Below are positions 1 to 11,611 of a stretch of DNA of 64,000 nt, piece by piece. Made by a program: the position numbers and the translations under genes. This DNA is from Acholoe squamosa (lineage: Eukaryota > Annelida > Polychaeta > Phyllodocida > Polynoidae), in contig OX439047.1 in NCBI GenBank assembly GCA_949317995.1, positions 48,433,505-48,497,504 on the forward strand, given 5' to 3'. The notes beneath the pieces were generated by a model. The model searched no databases, had not been told where the DNA came from, and worked only from the letters and a program-made list of their open reading frames with translations. Numbering within the stretch: position 1 is the stretch's first letter; each line of letters begins with the position of its first letter.

Positions 1-45
1 CAAAGCTTAAATTATCTTCGACAGAAATTAAGAAGATTGAGTTGT

Positions 46-129
46 TTAATCCATGTTATGAGATAGCACGCATGGGTTTATGGGTCAATAATCCACGACC
101 CACAAGTGCTGTCTCATAACATGGATTAA
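46..129. repeat. Palindromic repeat, 24-bp arms
   Basis: Arms 46-69 and 106-129 are inverted copies with one mismatch over 24 bp; the 36-nt loop contains a smaller TGGGTC/GACCCA inverted pair. It lies directly beyond the end of the repeat at 165-700, and the same arrangement is seen in the related copy at 54.0-54.67 kb, so it is probably the terminal part of that repeat. Confidence 0.75.
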
Positions 130-164
130 TGCGTTTATCTAACATATTCATCCATTATGTATGA

Positions 165-700
165 ATTTCTTACCTGATAACCCCAGAATTAATCCAGGAG
201 AAGACATTTTCTAAGTGCATGCAATCCGCACGGTTTGCCAAGCCGTCATGGCCATTTTGTCGTTCTGCTCGATATACCTCCACCTTTACACACATTTTCC
301 GGTAGAATCCAAGCATGTCAAGTCCTGTACTTCTAGCACTGCCAAATATATGATCTCTAGTTGGTATTCGCCTACATTTTGTCTCCATTTTCTTATAAAT
401 AAATAAAAATCCAATGATTTTACATAACAATCCAATGCACATGGCCCGGTACACGGCCATTGCGTCTTGTTGATGAAGCGGGGAGGTCCCCAGATGTACC
501 TGATCTACTTTCGGCTGAAGAACTGGGTCAGCAAGCCGCAATGGCGGGTGCTGAGACATATCGCTATAGAAAATCATTGGATTCTTATTTATTTCGAAGA
601 AAAAGGAGAAATTAGGCATGGCATGTTCATCTAGGATATCTAAGGATGTTTCTCTGTTAATAACTCCACCTTCCACCATTGGAATCTATGCTAACGAGGT
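165..700 (-). mobile_element. Dispersed repeat, copy 1, with exon-like 169-codon frame
   Basis: Read on the minus strand this stretch aligns along most of its length with 54000-54540 (plus strand). Shared blocks include AAATAAGAATCCA(T/A)TGA near the start and in the middle, a GTGTGTAAA(C/G)(A/G)TGG block, and AAAATGTCTTCTC near the end, followed by a splice-donor-like TATCAG/GTAAGAAATT. This copy keeps an open frame over 170-679, but the related copy is open in other frames and the two predicted peptides do not align in one frame. I therefore treat it as a repeat rather than a gene. No transposase or reverse transcriptase motif was recognised. An exon of a multicopy gene family is possible but less likely. 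Confidence 0.6.
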
Positions 701-763
701 GTGTAAAGTTTAGGTATGTCGGAAAACTTTTTCATATCCTCCATGTGTATTGGTTTCAACCAC

Positions 764-829
764 TGGTCGGATTGGTATAGTGGACAGCGAGCTCGTCTCC
801 TGCCACAGCGGCCAGGGATCGATTCCCCA
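764..829 (+). repeat. tRNA-Gly-like sequence (SINE head or pseudo-tRNA)
   Basis: An A-box-like GGATTGGTATAGTGG is followed by CTCCTGCCACAGCGG, resembling the tRNA-Gly(GCC) anticodon region, and by a B-box-like GATCGATTCC. Stems are imperfect, so it is a tRNA-derived repeat or decayed tRNA, not a convincing functional gene. Confidence 0.45.
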
Positions 830-1026
830 TTGAACCCTAAAAGAATTTAACTGGAAAAGTATGGCGTAGTTGACTTTGTATGCTTCGCCAATTTTTTAAC
901 ATGTCCAGATTGAAACCAGCACCTTCTTGAATATGTCCAAAAGGTGTTAGAGTAGGGTTATAGCTTGATAATGCATGGGGGTTATGACCAAAAAGGCACT
1001 GTAGAGGCCAGAATCGTGAGATAAAT

Positions 1027-1138
<112 letters not shown>

Positions 1139-1629
1139 CAGCCACAAAACACCTCCACTTCTTTTACAACCTTTCCCATCACCTCCAACCTTGCCCGCCA
1201 CATAGAGTACACCCCAGTCCCTGGATGCCCCCTGCAACCAGAGACGAAGGCAAACTGGCATCCTATAAGGAGGGAAATTGAATTGGAGCAGTCTTGGTTA
1301 TTTTCGTATGGCCTCGCACCGTGCTGAATGCCAGAGGGGCGTAAACAGAGCAGCGGTTCAGTCTCCAACCAAACGCAACATTGTTTTGCTGAAGCCCCCT
1401 CAAACACGAGTCTGGCATAGGGGGTGATGTAGAACACTCAGGTCTCTCCTCCAGCTTTACCTTGTCCTGGCATCAAATCCTTAGATTATGTAATCCAGAA
1501 AACAAACTTCACACGGCGAGCTTGAGGCCATTGGAAAGGAGAACGTGCAAATGTGAATGAGAGAGAATGAGATCCAGTTTATAGAATGAACGATACCTTC
1601 TCCTTGAAGTAATGTAGGACTTGTAATTG

Positions 1630-1667
<38 letters not shown>

Positions 1668-2180
1668 AATATATATATAGGAATATATATTCTAATACCT
1701 CTTTAGCATTGCAGAGAAGGACAGCCCCCGGTAGTATGGATTATGTATGGAATGTTTTACTGCATAGTTCTGTGATGCACTGGACCTGTTAGGATGGATC
1801 CAGCTAGGTATTCCCCTTTACTGTTAGTTGCTAGTTGGATAGCGGCAATAAAGTTGTCCAATGGCCATTGTGCCTGTGCATTATAACACCATAAAGGTGG
1901 TGTAAATTGCACCAAGCACCTCGTTGGACATATCTCTATTAGCTGTTATTGGTGTTAATATCATTCAACCGTATATGTATTGGATAAAGGTGCAGTGCTT
2001 TCAACATATACAGGTTTAATGGATCTACAATGTACAGGTATTACACCATAGGTCCTACCAATATGCCTTAAGGTATATGAAGGTAGCTCCCAAATGTACT
2101 AGCATCTATCTTCCATATTCAGAGAGATAATTGATCAATGTGAGAAGATTTCACCAAAAGGGTCTTACAATGGTGAAAAG
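1139..2180. other. No gene seen; short AT microsatellite
   Basis: Mostly unique sequence. A (AT)n tract with ATATAGGA interruptions spans about 1631-1688. I found no coding exon with supporting splice signals. Confidence 0.5.
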
Positions 2181-2184
2181 CTGG

Positions 2185-2292
2185 TAGCGCAGTGGGAACA
2201 AATGGTTCAACCAATGTCGGGAACTGATTGATCAACGTTGGTCAATCGGTTTCCAACATTCATTCAACGTTCTGTTACGCACTGGGTATTAT
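2185..2292. repeat. Imperfect inverted repeat
   Basis: The halves centred near 2240 are diverged reverse complements: GGTTCAACCAATGTCGGGAA on the left pairs with GGTTTCCAACATTCATTCAA on the right. The outer flanks GCGCAGTGGGAAC and GTTACGCACTGGG also pair in part. It looks like a small decayed MITE. Confidence 0.4.
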
Positions 2293-2758
2293 GTTAATCC
2301 ACCATTTGGTCTGCCTATCACAGCACACCGTGACTCTGATATGCATGGTTGTACCTATACAACTGATCTGTAATGTTAGTGAACAATGGTAGAGGAGAGC
2401 TGCAGATCTCCAACCACTGCTCCACTTGTGAACACACAGTTGTCACACTGTTGTGCTCTTCATGTAATAAAATGGTACTTTATGTTAGCACAGCCTCCTG
2501 TTCCAGTTGAACAAAGTTGAATAATACCAAAAAAATTAACAGCTTGCCCATTCACCAGTGCAACTACTTTTGTATAGGTAGGTAACAGAGGAAGGTATTT
2601 TCATGGTGCTATCATCGCTGCATCATAGACATTGCTCCTTATACATACTGAGTCCAAAAATAGCATTGCAGCGAGTGCAATGTAAGGCTATTTCGAAGAG
2701 AATGAAGAATATGCTACCCTATGGAAAGTAGAATTAGTGTCTGATGGTGTGTACAAGC

Positions 2759-3926
2759 GCTCTGGTGCCATACATCCTACTCCATCAGTTCTGACTCAAT
2801 GGTGCATATCTTGCTTGTCTTGCCATCCGCGTTCATGATTGTCGGCTGCTAGAAAGGACATCTAAGACGTTTGGTGGGTCCTTCAAGTCATGGAGTCGTC
2901 TGCTTGTCATTGATTCACATGCTATCGCCCGTTAGAGACGCGTGAGATCGATCTGAATCTTGTGAGGCCTTACCGTCAGTGAGAGTAGATGATAATAACG
3001 GAAATAGAAATGGAAGCCACGGATAGGATGCGGTAGAACACTTCTCTACTGGGATCTAAATATGGCAGGGGTTCTGTTTATGATATCAAGCATTACATGT
3101 GCATCCCTTGTGAAACTTGGAGACATAAGATCGCTGTACTCTGAAACGCGATATAAAGTCTAAAGCTAATGCTCTGTATAGCTCTGTATAGCTAACTCTA
3201 TGATCTCTAACTGTATGCATACTCCATTTCTATCGATCCAATCAGGATTGGTATCTCAAACAGGTGCAGGGTACATGAGGGCATCGAAACCAATGCTTTA
3301 GGTTCTTTGATATATGAAACAAAGGACACAGGACAAACATGAGCTCTGGTGCCATACATCCTACCCCATCAGTTCTGACTCAATGGTGCATATCTTGCTT
3401 GTCTTGCCATCCGCGTTCATGATTGCCGGCTGCTAGAAAGGACATCTAAGATGTTTGGTGGGTCCTTCAAGTCACGATGTCGTCTGCTCGTCATTGATTC
3501 ACACGCTATCGCCCATTAGAGACGCGTGAGATCGATCGGAATCTCGTGAAGCCTTACCATCAGTGAGAGTAGACAATAATAACAGAAAAAGAAATGGAAG
3601 CCATGAATAGGATGTGGTAGAACACTTCTCTACTGGGATCTAAATATGGCAGGGGTTCTGTTTATGATATCAAGCATTACATGTGCATCCCTTGTGAAAC
3701 TTGGAGACATAAGATCGCTGTACTCTGAAATGCGATATAAAGTCTAAAGCTAATGCTCTGTATAGCTCTGTATAGCTAACTCTATAATCTCTAACTGTAT
3801 GCATACTCCATTTCTATCGATCCAATCAGGATTGGTATCTCAAACAGGTGCAGGGTACATGAGGGCATCGAAACCAATGCTTTATGTTCTTTGATATATG
3901 AAACAAAGGACACAGGACAAACATGA
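2759..3926. repeat. 584-bp direct tandem duplication
   Basis: Copy 1 (2759-3342) is followed immediately by copy 2 (3343-3926). The offset is 584 bp both at the start (GCTCTGGTGCCATACATCC) and at the end (ACACAGGACAAACATGAG). The copies differ by scattered single substitutions only. Each copy itself contains a short direct repeat, AGCTCTGTAT twice in a row. No gene was recognised within. Confidence 0.9.
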
Positions 3927-5290
3927 GTCAGGTAGAACAATATTCATAAACAGAGAAAAAGAAGTTCTTAAGTGCATTGTGACTTTAGACAGACTTTACA
4001 CTCATGCCCCCGTGATTCACCTTCTGCCATACATAAATGGGATGGGCTTCTCGTACTTCCACACCCAGCCTGCAGAGAGTGACTCCCTGGGAGTGACTCA
4101 TAGCACATTCACATTCACCTCCCTGTCCCAGGGCATAGTACTAGTGTCATGTTGACAGGAAGAGTGGGGTGTTTGAGTGCACGACACTCCCAGGGGGAGT
4201 AGAGAGTTTGTCAATATTAACACAGCCAAGCTACAAAAACACCAGAAGCAGCCACAGACGGCATGCATAGTTGAGGTGGGAGTGCACAGTAGAGGCAGCT
4301 AGCAGGGGTCATCTGTAACTATGTCACACAACGCACTGGTAAATCATGGCACAGTTTCATAATACAAAGTCATTTTTTTACACACCACTGATCTTATACC
4401 CAATTTTCCCTACTCAGAAAACCGTTAAATTGCAAATGTTGTCCATAAATCTCTGTAGAAGCCGTGTGGCCTTAAAGTGATAACGAGGCATGGGTGTTCA
4501 TGTACATGACAGCCGACCCAACTGCAGTTCGTGAAAGGATGTAAATGTCCAGCTATACCATTGTTTGTATAGTATTGTTCATATACACTGATATAGCCCT
4601 TTCCTCTTATTTCTACAGCCTGATGATCCTACCAATCATTCACTTTCTCTCCACTCTTCCTTCCCCTACCATGACCCCTGTAACCAATAGGTGCCAGGGA
4701 GACTGATACCAATCAGTTCTTAGTGTTTACAGAACGTGTTTCTGACTACCACTGACGCCATCTTCCCAATGGCTCAGGAGGACTCCTCCTCGCTACAACA
4801 CAGTTTGGTTCTTGTTTCATTAACTAGGCGTAGGAAGCGAATCTCTGCAACCACTTTGAATTTTACGTGCTGAAGCGCGGTGACGCCTCTATGTGCCTAA
4901 AGAATTTGTATGGAGAAGTTAATTTGGTGAATTTGAGATCCAGACCCCCATTTTCCTTATTTCACATTGTTCTAATTTGAATTAAGAGCTTCTGCATTCT
5001 TGTGATCTTGTTATAAGTTCTTGGTAAATTTTGAGGGGGGAGCATGTGTACTCGCCCCCCGCTCCCCTCTCTCTTTCATAATGGGGGGGGGGGGCAGGTC
5101 CTCCTTTCCTTTGCCTCTGGTATAGCTGTGACCATCAAGTATTTCAGTAGTGATCCCTTCACTAATTCATTTACTTAACCATCAACATTTCACTTTTTCA
5201 AAATTTATTTATAAAAGAAAATTAAAAAGAAGAGGATCAGAGCGAATATATATATGGAAGAATCACTAATACAAAATCACTTTGAATGGA
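3927..5290. other. No gene seen
   Basis: Unique sequence. A T/C-rich tract ending in CTACAG near 4618 would make a good splice acceptor, but the open frames after it are short and differ by phase, so I do not call an exon. G- and C-homopolymer tracts lie at 5034-5095. Confidence 0.4.
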
Positions 5291-5297
5291 ATGTATC

Positions 5298-5470
5298 AAA
5301 GGGGAATCATTGAGGCATGGACCTCGTCAAAGGGGAATCATTGAGGCATGGACCTCGTCAAAGGGGAAACATTGAGAGATGGACCTCGTCAAAGGGGAAT
5401 CATTGAGGCTTGGAAATGGTCAAACGGGAAACATTGAGAGATGGACCTCGTCAAAGGGGAATCCCAGCCT
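5298..5470 (+). repeat. 31-bp minisatellite, about six units
   Basis: The element AAAGGGGAATCATTGAGGC recurs with AAAGGGG or AAACGGG at 5298, 5329, 5360, 5391, 5422 and 5453, a constant 31-bp spacing. Confidence 0.92.
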
Positions 5471-5829
5471 GTGGCATCCACATGTAGATTCAAGAGACAG
5501 GCCTACACCACAGTCTTTGCATGATATCTATCGTTCATGTCACTTTGACTTATAGCCGCAGCCATTCTCATGTAGGGGCCAGCTCTGGCTGTGAGTCCAT
5601 GGTGGTATGCCATCTGTCCCCGTTCCGGTTGCACTAGCCCTCAGGGGCTGGTCAGCCGGTATAAGCTACCTCCCGTAGGTAGGGAGGAGTGTAGGGGCCA
5701 GCTCTGCCATAAGGCCAGCAGCCCCGTTTCTGGAGATCCCAGCCCCCAGGGGCTGGCATCCGGTGGTAGCTCCCCCTACGTGTGTATTATACTGATCCAG
5801 ATGTAGATGGAAGGTAGAGAATGTCAGAC

Positions 5830-5901
5830 GGGGAAGAAGCTCAGAGGAAGAGCTTCCGCTTCGAAGTTGGAGGGTCCTGGGTTCGAGTCCCGGTTTCTCC
5901 A
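5830..5901 (+). repeat. tRNA-like cloverleaf, probable SINE head
   Basis: A 72-nt segment folds as a tRNA. The 7-bp acceptor stem GGGGAAG/TTTCTCC has two G-U pairs, the D stem is GCTC/GAGC, and the loop TTCGAAG has CGA in the anticodon position. The T arm is CTGGG-TTCGAGT-CCCGG with a consensus B box, and A is in the discriminator position. The anticodon stem has a mismatch and positions 8-9 are AA, so it is more likely a tRNA-derived SINE head or pseudogene than a functional serine tRNA. Confidence 0.5.
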
Positions 5902-6940
5902 AAGACGTTTTCCGCCGACCTCTACACTCAGTTGATTGTTTACCCTGCTGAAAACCTATTACATCCTGATATAGTACAATGACAATACCATCAATAGTTA
6001 AAGATCATACTGTGCACGTCCTCTGTTTGAGACTTTCTTTGGATCCATCACACCTTTTCATTTTCTCACAGCATATCACATATCAATCGACACTGATATT
6101 AATTCTCATGTTTTTATGATTTTATGACAGCTTGTGAAAGTTTTCACTCTGTGGGCTATTTCTTAACATATAATGACTTCAAGTCGTACCAAAATTGCCA
6201 TAGCAATAGGATTTCCAGTTTTAGTGCTATGAGCGATCGTAGTACCTTTAGAATTGAGCTCCCTGCAGGTTGAAGCTATAGTTTGACTTCTTTTAATATT
6301 GGGAGAAATAAAAGATGATTTTCACTTCAAGTATCCTGCAGCCTTTCATCTCCCCTCCCGATATCTCTATCTGTATTGAACAAGTAATCAATGGATAATT
6401 CATGACGTTTGTATGTTAGCAAAGGATAATTACATGAGGGCATAGCCTGAGTGTAATTATCCTTTGCTAAAACACACAAGTCATGAATTATCCATTGACT
6501 ACTTATTTTATTACATGATATCAATAGATAATCAATAGAATATCAATAAATTCAAGTTGAAAACAAAAACTGTTCCCCCTCCCCGGGACCCGAAGCCTGC
6601 CATAGTGTGTGTACATGATCGGTACTGACACCTCGGCGCCCGGCAGCCATTGGTTTGTTCTTAACGCGTCCCGCAGTACCGTATATCCTCGTGTTAAGGT
6701 CTGGTCAATTTGCCACTTAGTAAGGAGGTTTAGGTAGTAGACAGTACTAATACAAGCCTGGGTGTATAAACGAGGAAATATGGTATGCATGTTTGATTTG
6801 AATGTGTCTCGCTGTTATGGTAGTGGACAGTCCGCAGTCGTCGCCGGGACTTACACTTCAGCGCCCGTCTCGGTGTGCTTTGTTTGAATGCGTCCCGTGG
6901 TTATGGTAGCGGACACACAGCGAAAAAAGATGCGCCCAGA

Positions 6941-7007
6941 TCGGGACTCGTCCCGCCTACCTCTAACGGCTGAGCGCAATGCGCTAACCACTAGACCACC
7001 GCGTCTC
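6941..7007 (-). repeat. tRNA-Glu-like sequence within composite repeat
   Basis: On the minus strand GCGGTGGTCTAGTGGTTAGC matches the tRNA-Glu/Asp A-box region and GGGACGAGTCCCGA matches a B box. The anticodon region is degenerate. Related partial sequences lie near 7095-7140 and 11876-11935. Confidence 0.55.
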
Positions 7008-7204
7008 ACACCTCAGCGCCTGTATCGGCTTGGCTTTGTTTGAATGCGTCCCGCGGTTATGGTAGCGGACACACGGAGAAAAAAAAATGCGCCCGGACTG
7101 GGATTTGTCCCGCCTACCTCTACCTCCCGGCTGAGCGCAATGCACGAAAACGTGGACAGCTTCTAGTGGCATTCTAACCAAGCAAACACACACCATTTCT
7201 CGTC

Positions 7205-7273
7205 GGTCCCTGTGGAGCAATGCATAGGGAGTTGGATTTGGGATGTGAGACTGCAGGTTCGACCCCTACCCTG
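7205..7273 (+). repeat. tRNA-Arg-like SINE head within composite repeat
   Basis: TGGAGCAATGCATAGGG (A-box like) is followed about 35 nt later by GGTTCGACCCC (B box). An almost identical segment is at 12102-12171. The pattern resembles tRNA-Arg, but the stems are not all intact. Confidence 0.5.
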
Positions 7274-7897
7274 GCAATGAAAAATTTCATAGGTTTTAAC
7301 ATGTAACATATGACATGTAAGGACATGTAAGGTGTGCAGGTTATCCATGGATAACCGCACTGGGTGCCTGTTATCCTTGGATAACCACACACCTTACAAA
7401 AGTCATGTTGCATGCATCATGCCATGCAATATCGACAGGTATGTGCATGAGAATAACAGGGGTGTGAAATTTCCGCGGAAACGCGGAATTCCACGTTTTT
7501 AATGCTCACATGGATCATTCCTGAGATCTGTGCAAATCCACTGAGAAAATGAATTACCATTTATTGGGGGGGGGGAGTTCTTAGAAATTTCCAAATGTTA
7601 GATGTAATGTCAGCTCAAATTGAGGTAGATAAGTATCCCAATGGTATATTGTGGCCTCATTGTACACTAGAGAGTAATATAATGTAGCCAATTGAATAGT
7701 TAAATCACTTATCTTATGTACTGTAATAATGTGAATTAGAAATCCTTGTGAGGTGGTATAATGCGCTTCAGAGGAAACTGTTTTCGGGATTTCACACCCC
7801 TGATCCAGGAAAAGCACTCAAAATCCCAGAAATCGTGTAATAATCGTGAATATATATGCCCTTACCCTCATTCGCCTTTCCGTTATAATGCTTCTCA

Positions 7898-8778
7898 GGA
7901 GGGTGTTGCCCCTATGGGAAAAGGCAGTACTGGTCGAAGATCGCATCCCAACTAAAATTCTGTTATTTTTGAGTCATGCCATATTTGAATGAGTCATACT
8001 TTCCTAAAAGTCCTCCCTAACTTATAAACCATTGAGCAATGTATTTCTGCATGAAATGTGCATCTGAGTACATAATATTTTTTTTACTGTAGGTCGACAC
8101 TAGAACCACCAGGTAACATAACAGCCTCTATTTGTGAAGTTGGTGTCTCAGTGAGGGCATCTGGTTGATAAGTGGTGCAATACTTGCACACACTCTATGG
8201 ACAAAGCAGTGGTTTCTCTGGTACTGGGCAGCTGGTGGAGCCCTCTTCTGTTACAAGATATCACCTTTCTACACTTCTCAAAATATTTTTTCCGCTATAA
8301 CAAAGAACTATTCCACATCCAATTGTCTTCTGCCTACACATTTAGGGAGCTTTTATATATAAATTATGCATGCCATTGGAGAGGAAAATGAGCCACTGTA
8401 TGATTCATTAATAACTTGTAGGGGGTCGTTTTAGCTGAAATTGCATCTTTAAGAAGTGCCCCTTCTGCAGAACTGGCTTTCCATGTAGTGATTACTTTTC
8501 AATTGTGTCGCTCACAAGTGGTCATGCTAGGTAGTATGGCACTAGAAAAGGGTGATTTGAGTAGGTACCTAGTCAGGAAAAGTCACTGAGTATAGTATAG
8601 TATAGAATATGTGACACGAGTAAGCACCTGATAGTGTAGCTCTCTCTTTTTTAAACAAGACAGGTGACTTTTCAGACTAATGTGGTGAGTGCAAGTTGAA
8701 TGGTGAAGCAGAGCATGACTTGTTTTGAAAAGAGGGCACATACTGAGACCTCTATTTACCATAGGAGCAACACCCTCC
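7898..8778. mobile_element. Nonautonomous DNA element with 20-bp inverted ends (full copy)
   Basis: Left end 7898-7917 and right end 8759-8778 are inverted copies with one mismatch over 20 bp (core AGCAACACCCTCC). Internal sequence at about 8440-8750 matches, in inverted orientation, the element at 14844-15204. That one has the same ends and is shorter, so it looks like a deletion derivative. No transposase frame was found. Confidence 0.75.
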
Positions 8779-9922
8779 CGACATTTTACCAGCAATGTAC
8801 CCTCCTCATCCGTTGCGCCATGTTACCTACCCTGCACACCCCTTGTTGCTCATTTATCAGCATTATTAACGGTGTCTCCTCTACTCAGCGATGCCATCCG
8901 CCGACCCGGCAGCCCTGGGCGATAATTCAATGATTTACTAAGACAGGTGGCGACCCAGCCAGTATATATGTACGGCTTCTTGACTTTAAACCTCTCTGGT
9001 CGGGGTGCTGCTTATCATAAGCTACATATATTACTCTTATTGAGGAGCTGAAGATACTTAATGATTGTATGGTGGTATCTAATTCCCCAGAACGATGGGT
9101 CAGGACTTAAAGGCGTTGTCCCAGTTGCCCTTGTAGAAAATGGAAATGATTGGAACAGTGGGAGAAAAATACAAATCGCCGTACCCAACAAAACAGCAAG
9201 AGAAAGAGAAAGAGAAGGAATCCCTGGAATCATGATGGTGAGGGTGGAGGAGGGGGTAGGGCCCATGTGAGGCCCAGCAATACCTAACATTCAGTGTGCT
9301 GGGATGGCAAAGGCTCAATAAGTGTTAATGAAATGAGATTTTAGATACCTAGTATAGATCGAGGTAAGGAGATCAACTGGAAACAGTATAATACGTATAA
9401 TACGTATGAAAGAGGAAGGAAAACGGCACATCATTGACATTATCCTTGCTGTTCTGTAGGTTCACCAGGTGGCAGCTCTATCTGGTAGAGCAGAATTACC
9501 TATCGATGGAGAGTGACGTTCACTAAAAGCCAGGCATCTTCACGTCCAACCCTCCATGCTTAAACGGGTGTCCCGTCAAAGCTGGTTTGTTCTCAATTTT
9601 TAATCGGGAGCAAAGGGACATCGGGAACCCCCATGAAAGAAAATGAAATATAAGATTTCATCTATTTGTTTTCTTGAATCCGATTAGAATCAGGCTGATA
9701 TCCGGTCGATCTTTGTCAATATATGCTTCTGTGGAAGCAGTTCTTTAGACCTAGTATAGGGATGCTGACACTTTCGTCGACACCTCGTGAGACCCCATGT
9801 GACCTGCCTGCCTCAGCTGCCCGCCACGTGACTGACATTTCGTGACGTCATGATCTCCTGGGAGGCTGGGCGAGATCTCGCGAGACTCGCCGTAGAGGGG
9901 TCGGGATGACAGCTACATAGGT
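8779..9922. other. No gene seen
   Basis: Mostly unique sequence. It includes a short AGAGAAAGAGAAAG tract near 9198 and a G/C-rich stretch with CACGTGAC and TGACGTCA-like motifs near 9824-9850. Nothing here supports a gene call. Confidence 0.4.
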
Positions 9923-10498
9923 GAGGCTCCACTACGCGATTTTCGCAGAGAATCGGAGCTATTCTCACAAAATGAGACTAAAAAAAAAAAAGACTCAAAG
10001 TGGCATTTGTTATCATTGCAAGGTAGAAATTGTATGTTAAAGGAGCCATTTGTTTATGTTGGGATGTCATTGTATGCAATTTCAGGCATGCTTGTGTTGT
10101 CAAAAAGATGTTTTTGTTTACCAAATCAAGCTGACCTAATGTAAATATTGCAGACTTTCACACTAATGACTCTATGCAACTCAATATCAGACAGGTTTGA
10201 TTTTTACAGTACAAGAGCCTACAATCTGTGTAACTGCTGTGTTGTTATTTATATTTTGCTGTGTTGATGTTTATATATTGAACTCCTACCAATCACAGAG
10301 TCTATGCAGGTGTAGATTAGTTTGAAATATGGCACACAAGGAGATAGATCACCCATGAAATGACCCCTGAAATCTCACGTTTACAATTTTGAATCTCATG
10401 TTTATAATATGGGAATGTCAACACCCTATACCTCAGGCACTCACTATAGGGATAACATTCCAAGAGAATGTAGCAAAAAAATCGCATAGTGGAGCCTC
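9923..10498. mobile_element. MITE-like element, 576 bp
   Basis: The ends are inverted copies. Left 9923 begins GAGGCTCCACTACGCGATTT, and the right end (10476-10498) reads the same on the minus strand with one change in the first 20 bases. The interior is unique with no coding signal. Confidence 0.7.
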
Positions 10499-10764
10499 CA
10501 CTACATGGCAGACATGTTACATGTATCACAGGTTGTTTCCGCATCTCTCATGTCTTTGTAGGATATGTGCAGTGTAAGACCTGCTTCTACGGCACCCAGG
10601 CCTATAAAGCTAGCCCCCAATAATGAATGCAAAAGCACAAACAATTGTCCATAGAGTAGGAAATGAGACATCATATTCCTCGCTTTCGCTTTCAGTCTTA
10701 AAAAGCAATACAAAATGTACTTAACTAGATGTCCCCTCGTCAAGTCTACCAAGCGGGTTTAGCG

Positions 10765-11570
10765 TTAAAGGTATATTCCACTATTCAAAAAATCAAAAAG
10801 TACCATCAGTTTCTCCAAATTACTTGGGGTTATATAAGTTTTCTATATTATAAGATAGCCAAGCAATAAAAATCATAGTTCATTGTACTAGTTTCAGATT
10901 TATTGACATCTGAAGATGGGGAGTCCTTAACTATTGCTGCTAGTGGGAGAAACCCCCATTTTTCAACATTTTCTCCAATATTGAAAAAATTGACCATGGC
11001 TAACTTAACTAAACTTCTCATACGTCTAGCAGACATCATGTGTACCATGATCACGCTATAAAATACAGGTGGTCATTGGACAAACAAAAGAGCCATGATT
11101 GATTTAACGAAAAAGGTGCAAATGAAAAGTATTCAAATTTTTAATGTTTCACAAAACAGGAAAGAAAGTGCCCAGATTTTGTTCACCAGACTTTGCAGGG
11201 ATTGAGATCCAATCATCATGAACATTTCATGAGCAAAGAATTGTAAGGTTACTCACAGAATCTAGAAGTGACAGATTTATGAACATATTTTCTTTTTCCT
11301 CTACAACTGAAATCTAATAAGTGGACCAGTGGTGAATCATAGGGAGTGGTCATTATTTATCAACAGGGGGGTGGTGGGTTTTCGCCCAGAAGCGCGAAAA
11401 TCTTTTACGCCCCCCCTCAACGGCAGTAAAAAATTTCGTGCCCCCCGCGCCAGAGGCGCAGAGAGTTTTCGAGCCCCCTCTTTGATCTATAGTAGCGCGC
11501 GGGCTTTTTTGCTAAAAAGAGGGTAAAAAGAGGGGTCAAAATTTTCATAGATGGTGGAATATACCTTTAA
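10765..11570. mobile_element. TTAA-flanked DNA element, about 800 bp
   Basis: It is bounded by TTAA at 10765-10768 and 11567-11570. Just inside are inverted ends AGGTATATTCCAC (left) and GTGGAATATACCT (right). A TTAA target duplication is the hallmark of piggyBac-superfamily insertion, but other families also target TTAA. No transposase is present, so it would be nonautonomous. Confidence 0.65.
11340..11540. mobile_element. Partial copy of GGAGTGGTCATT repeat nested in TTAA element
   Basis: It starts GGGAGTGGTCATTATTTATC and continues into C/G-rich sequence with AGCGCGAAAATC and CCCCCCGCGCC, resembling the element at 61210-61466. The matching right end is not recognisable, so this copy is diverged or truncated. 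Confidence 0.45.
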
Positions 11571-11611
11571 AGGGAGACATCTTGTTGGGCAGTAGCTATA
11601 AGCTATGGAAC

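Larger units (their letters stand above)
6382..7445 (+). mobile_element. Composite repeat, copy 1: palindrome plus tRNA-like modules
   Basis: It begins with a palindrome (arms 6382-6434 and 6452-6504, loop TGAGGGCATAGCCTGAG). An AT-rich spacer with ATCAATAGATAATCAATAG follows. Next come tandem modules of about 156 bp carrying GAATGCGTCCCG and GTTATGGTAGCGGACA (for example 6877 and 7033). Then a plus-strand tRNA-like segment and a second palindrome around GTTATCCATGGATAACC (about 7330-7400). The same palindrome, spacer, tRNA-like segment and end recur in order at 11612-12360, so this is one composite repeat family. Confidence 0.75.

Noticed and set aside
170..679. 169-codon minus-strand frame as a gene
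   Set aside because: The homologous copy at 54.0-54.5 kb is not open in the same frame and the peptide matches no family, so it is treated as repeat sequence.
5830..5901. Functional tRNA-Ser(CGA)
   Set aside because: The anticodon stem is mismatched, positions 8-9 are atypical and there is no long variable arm as expected for a serine tRNA. A SINE head is more likely.
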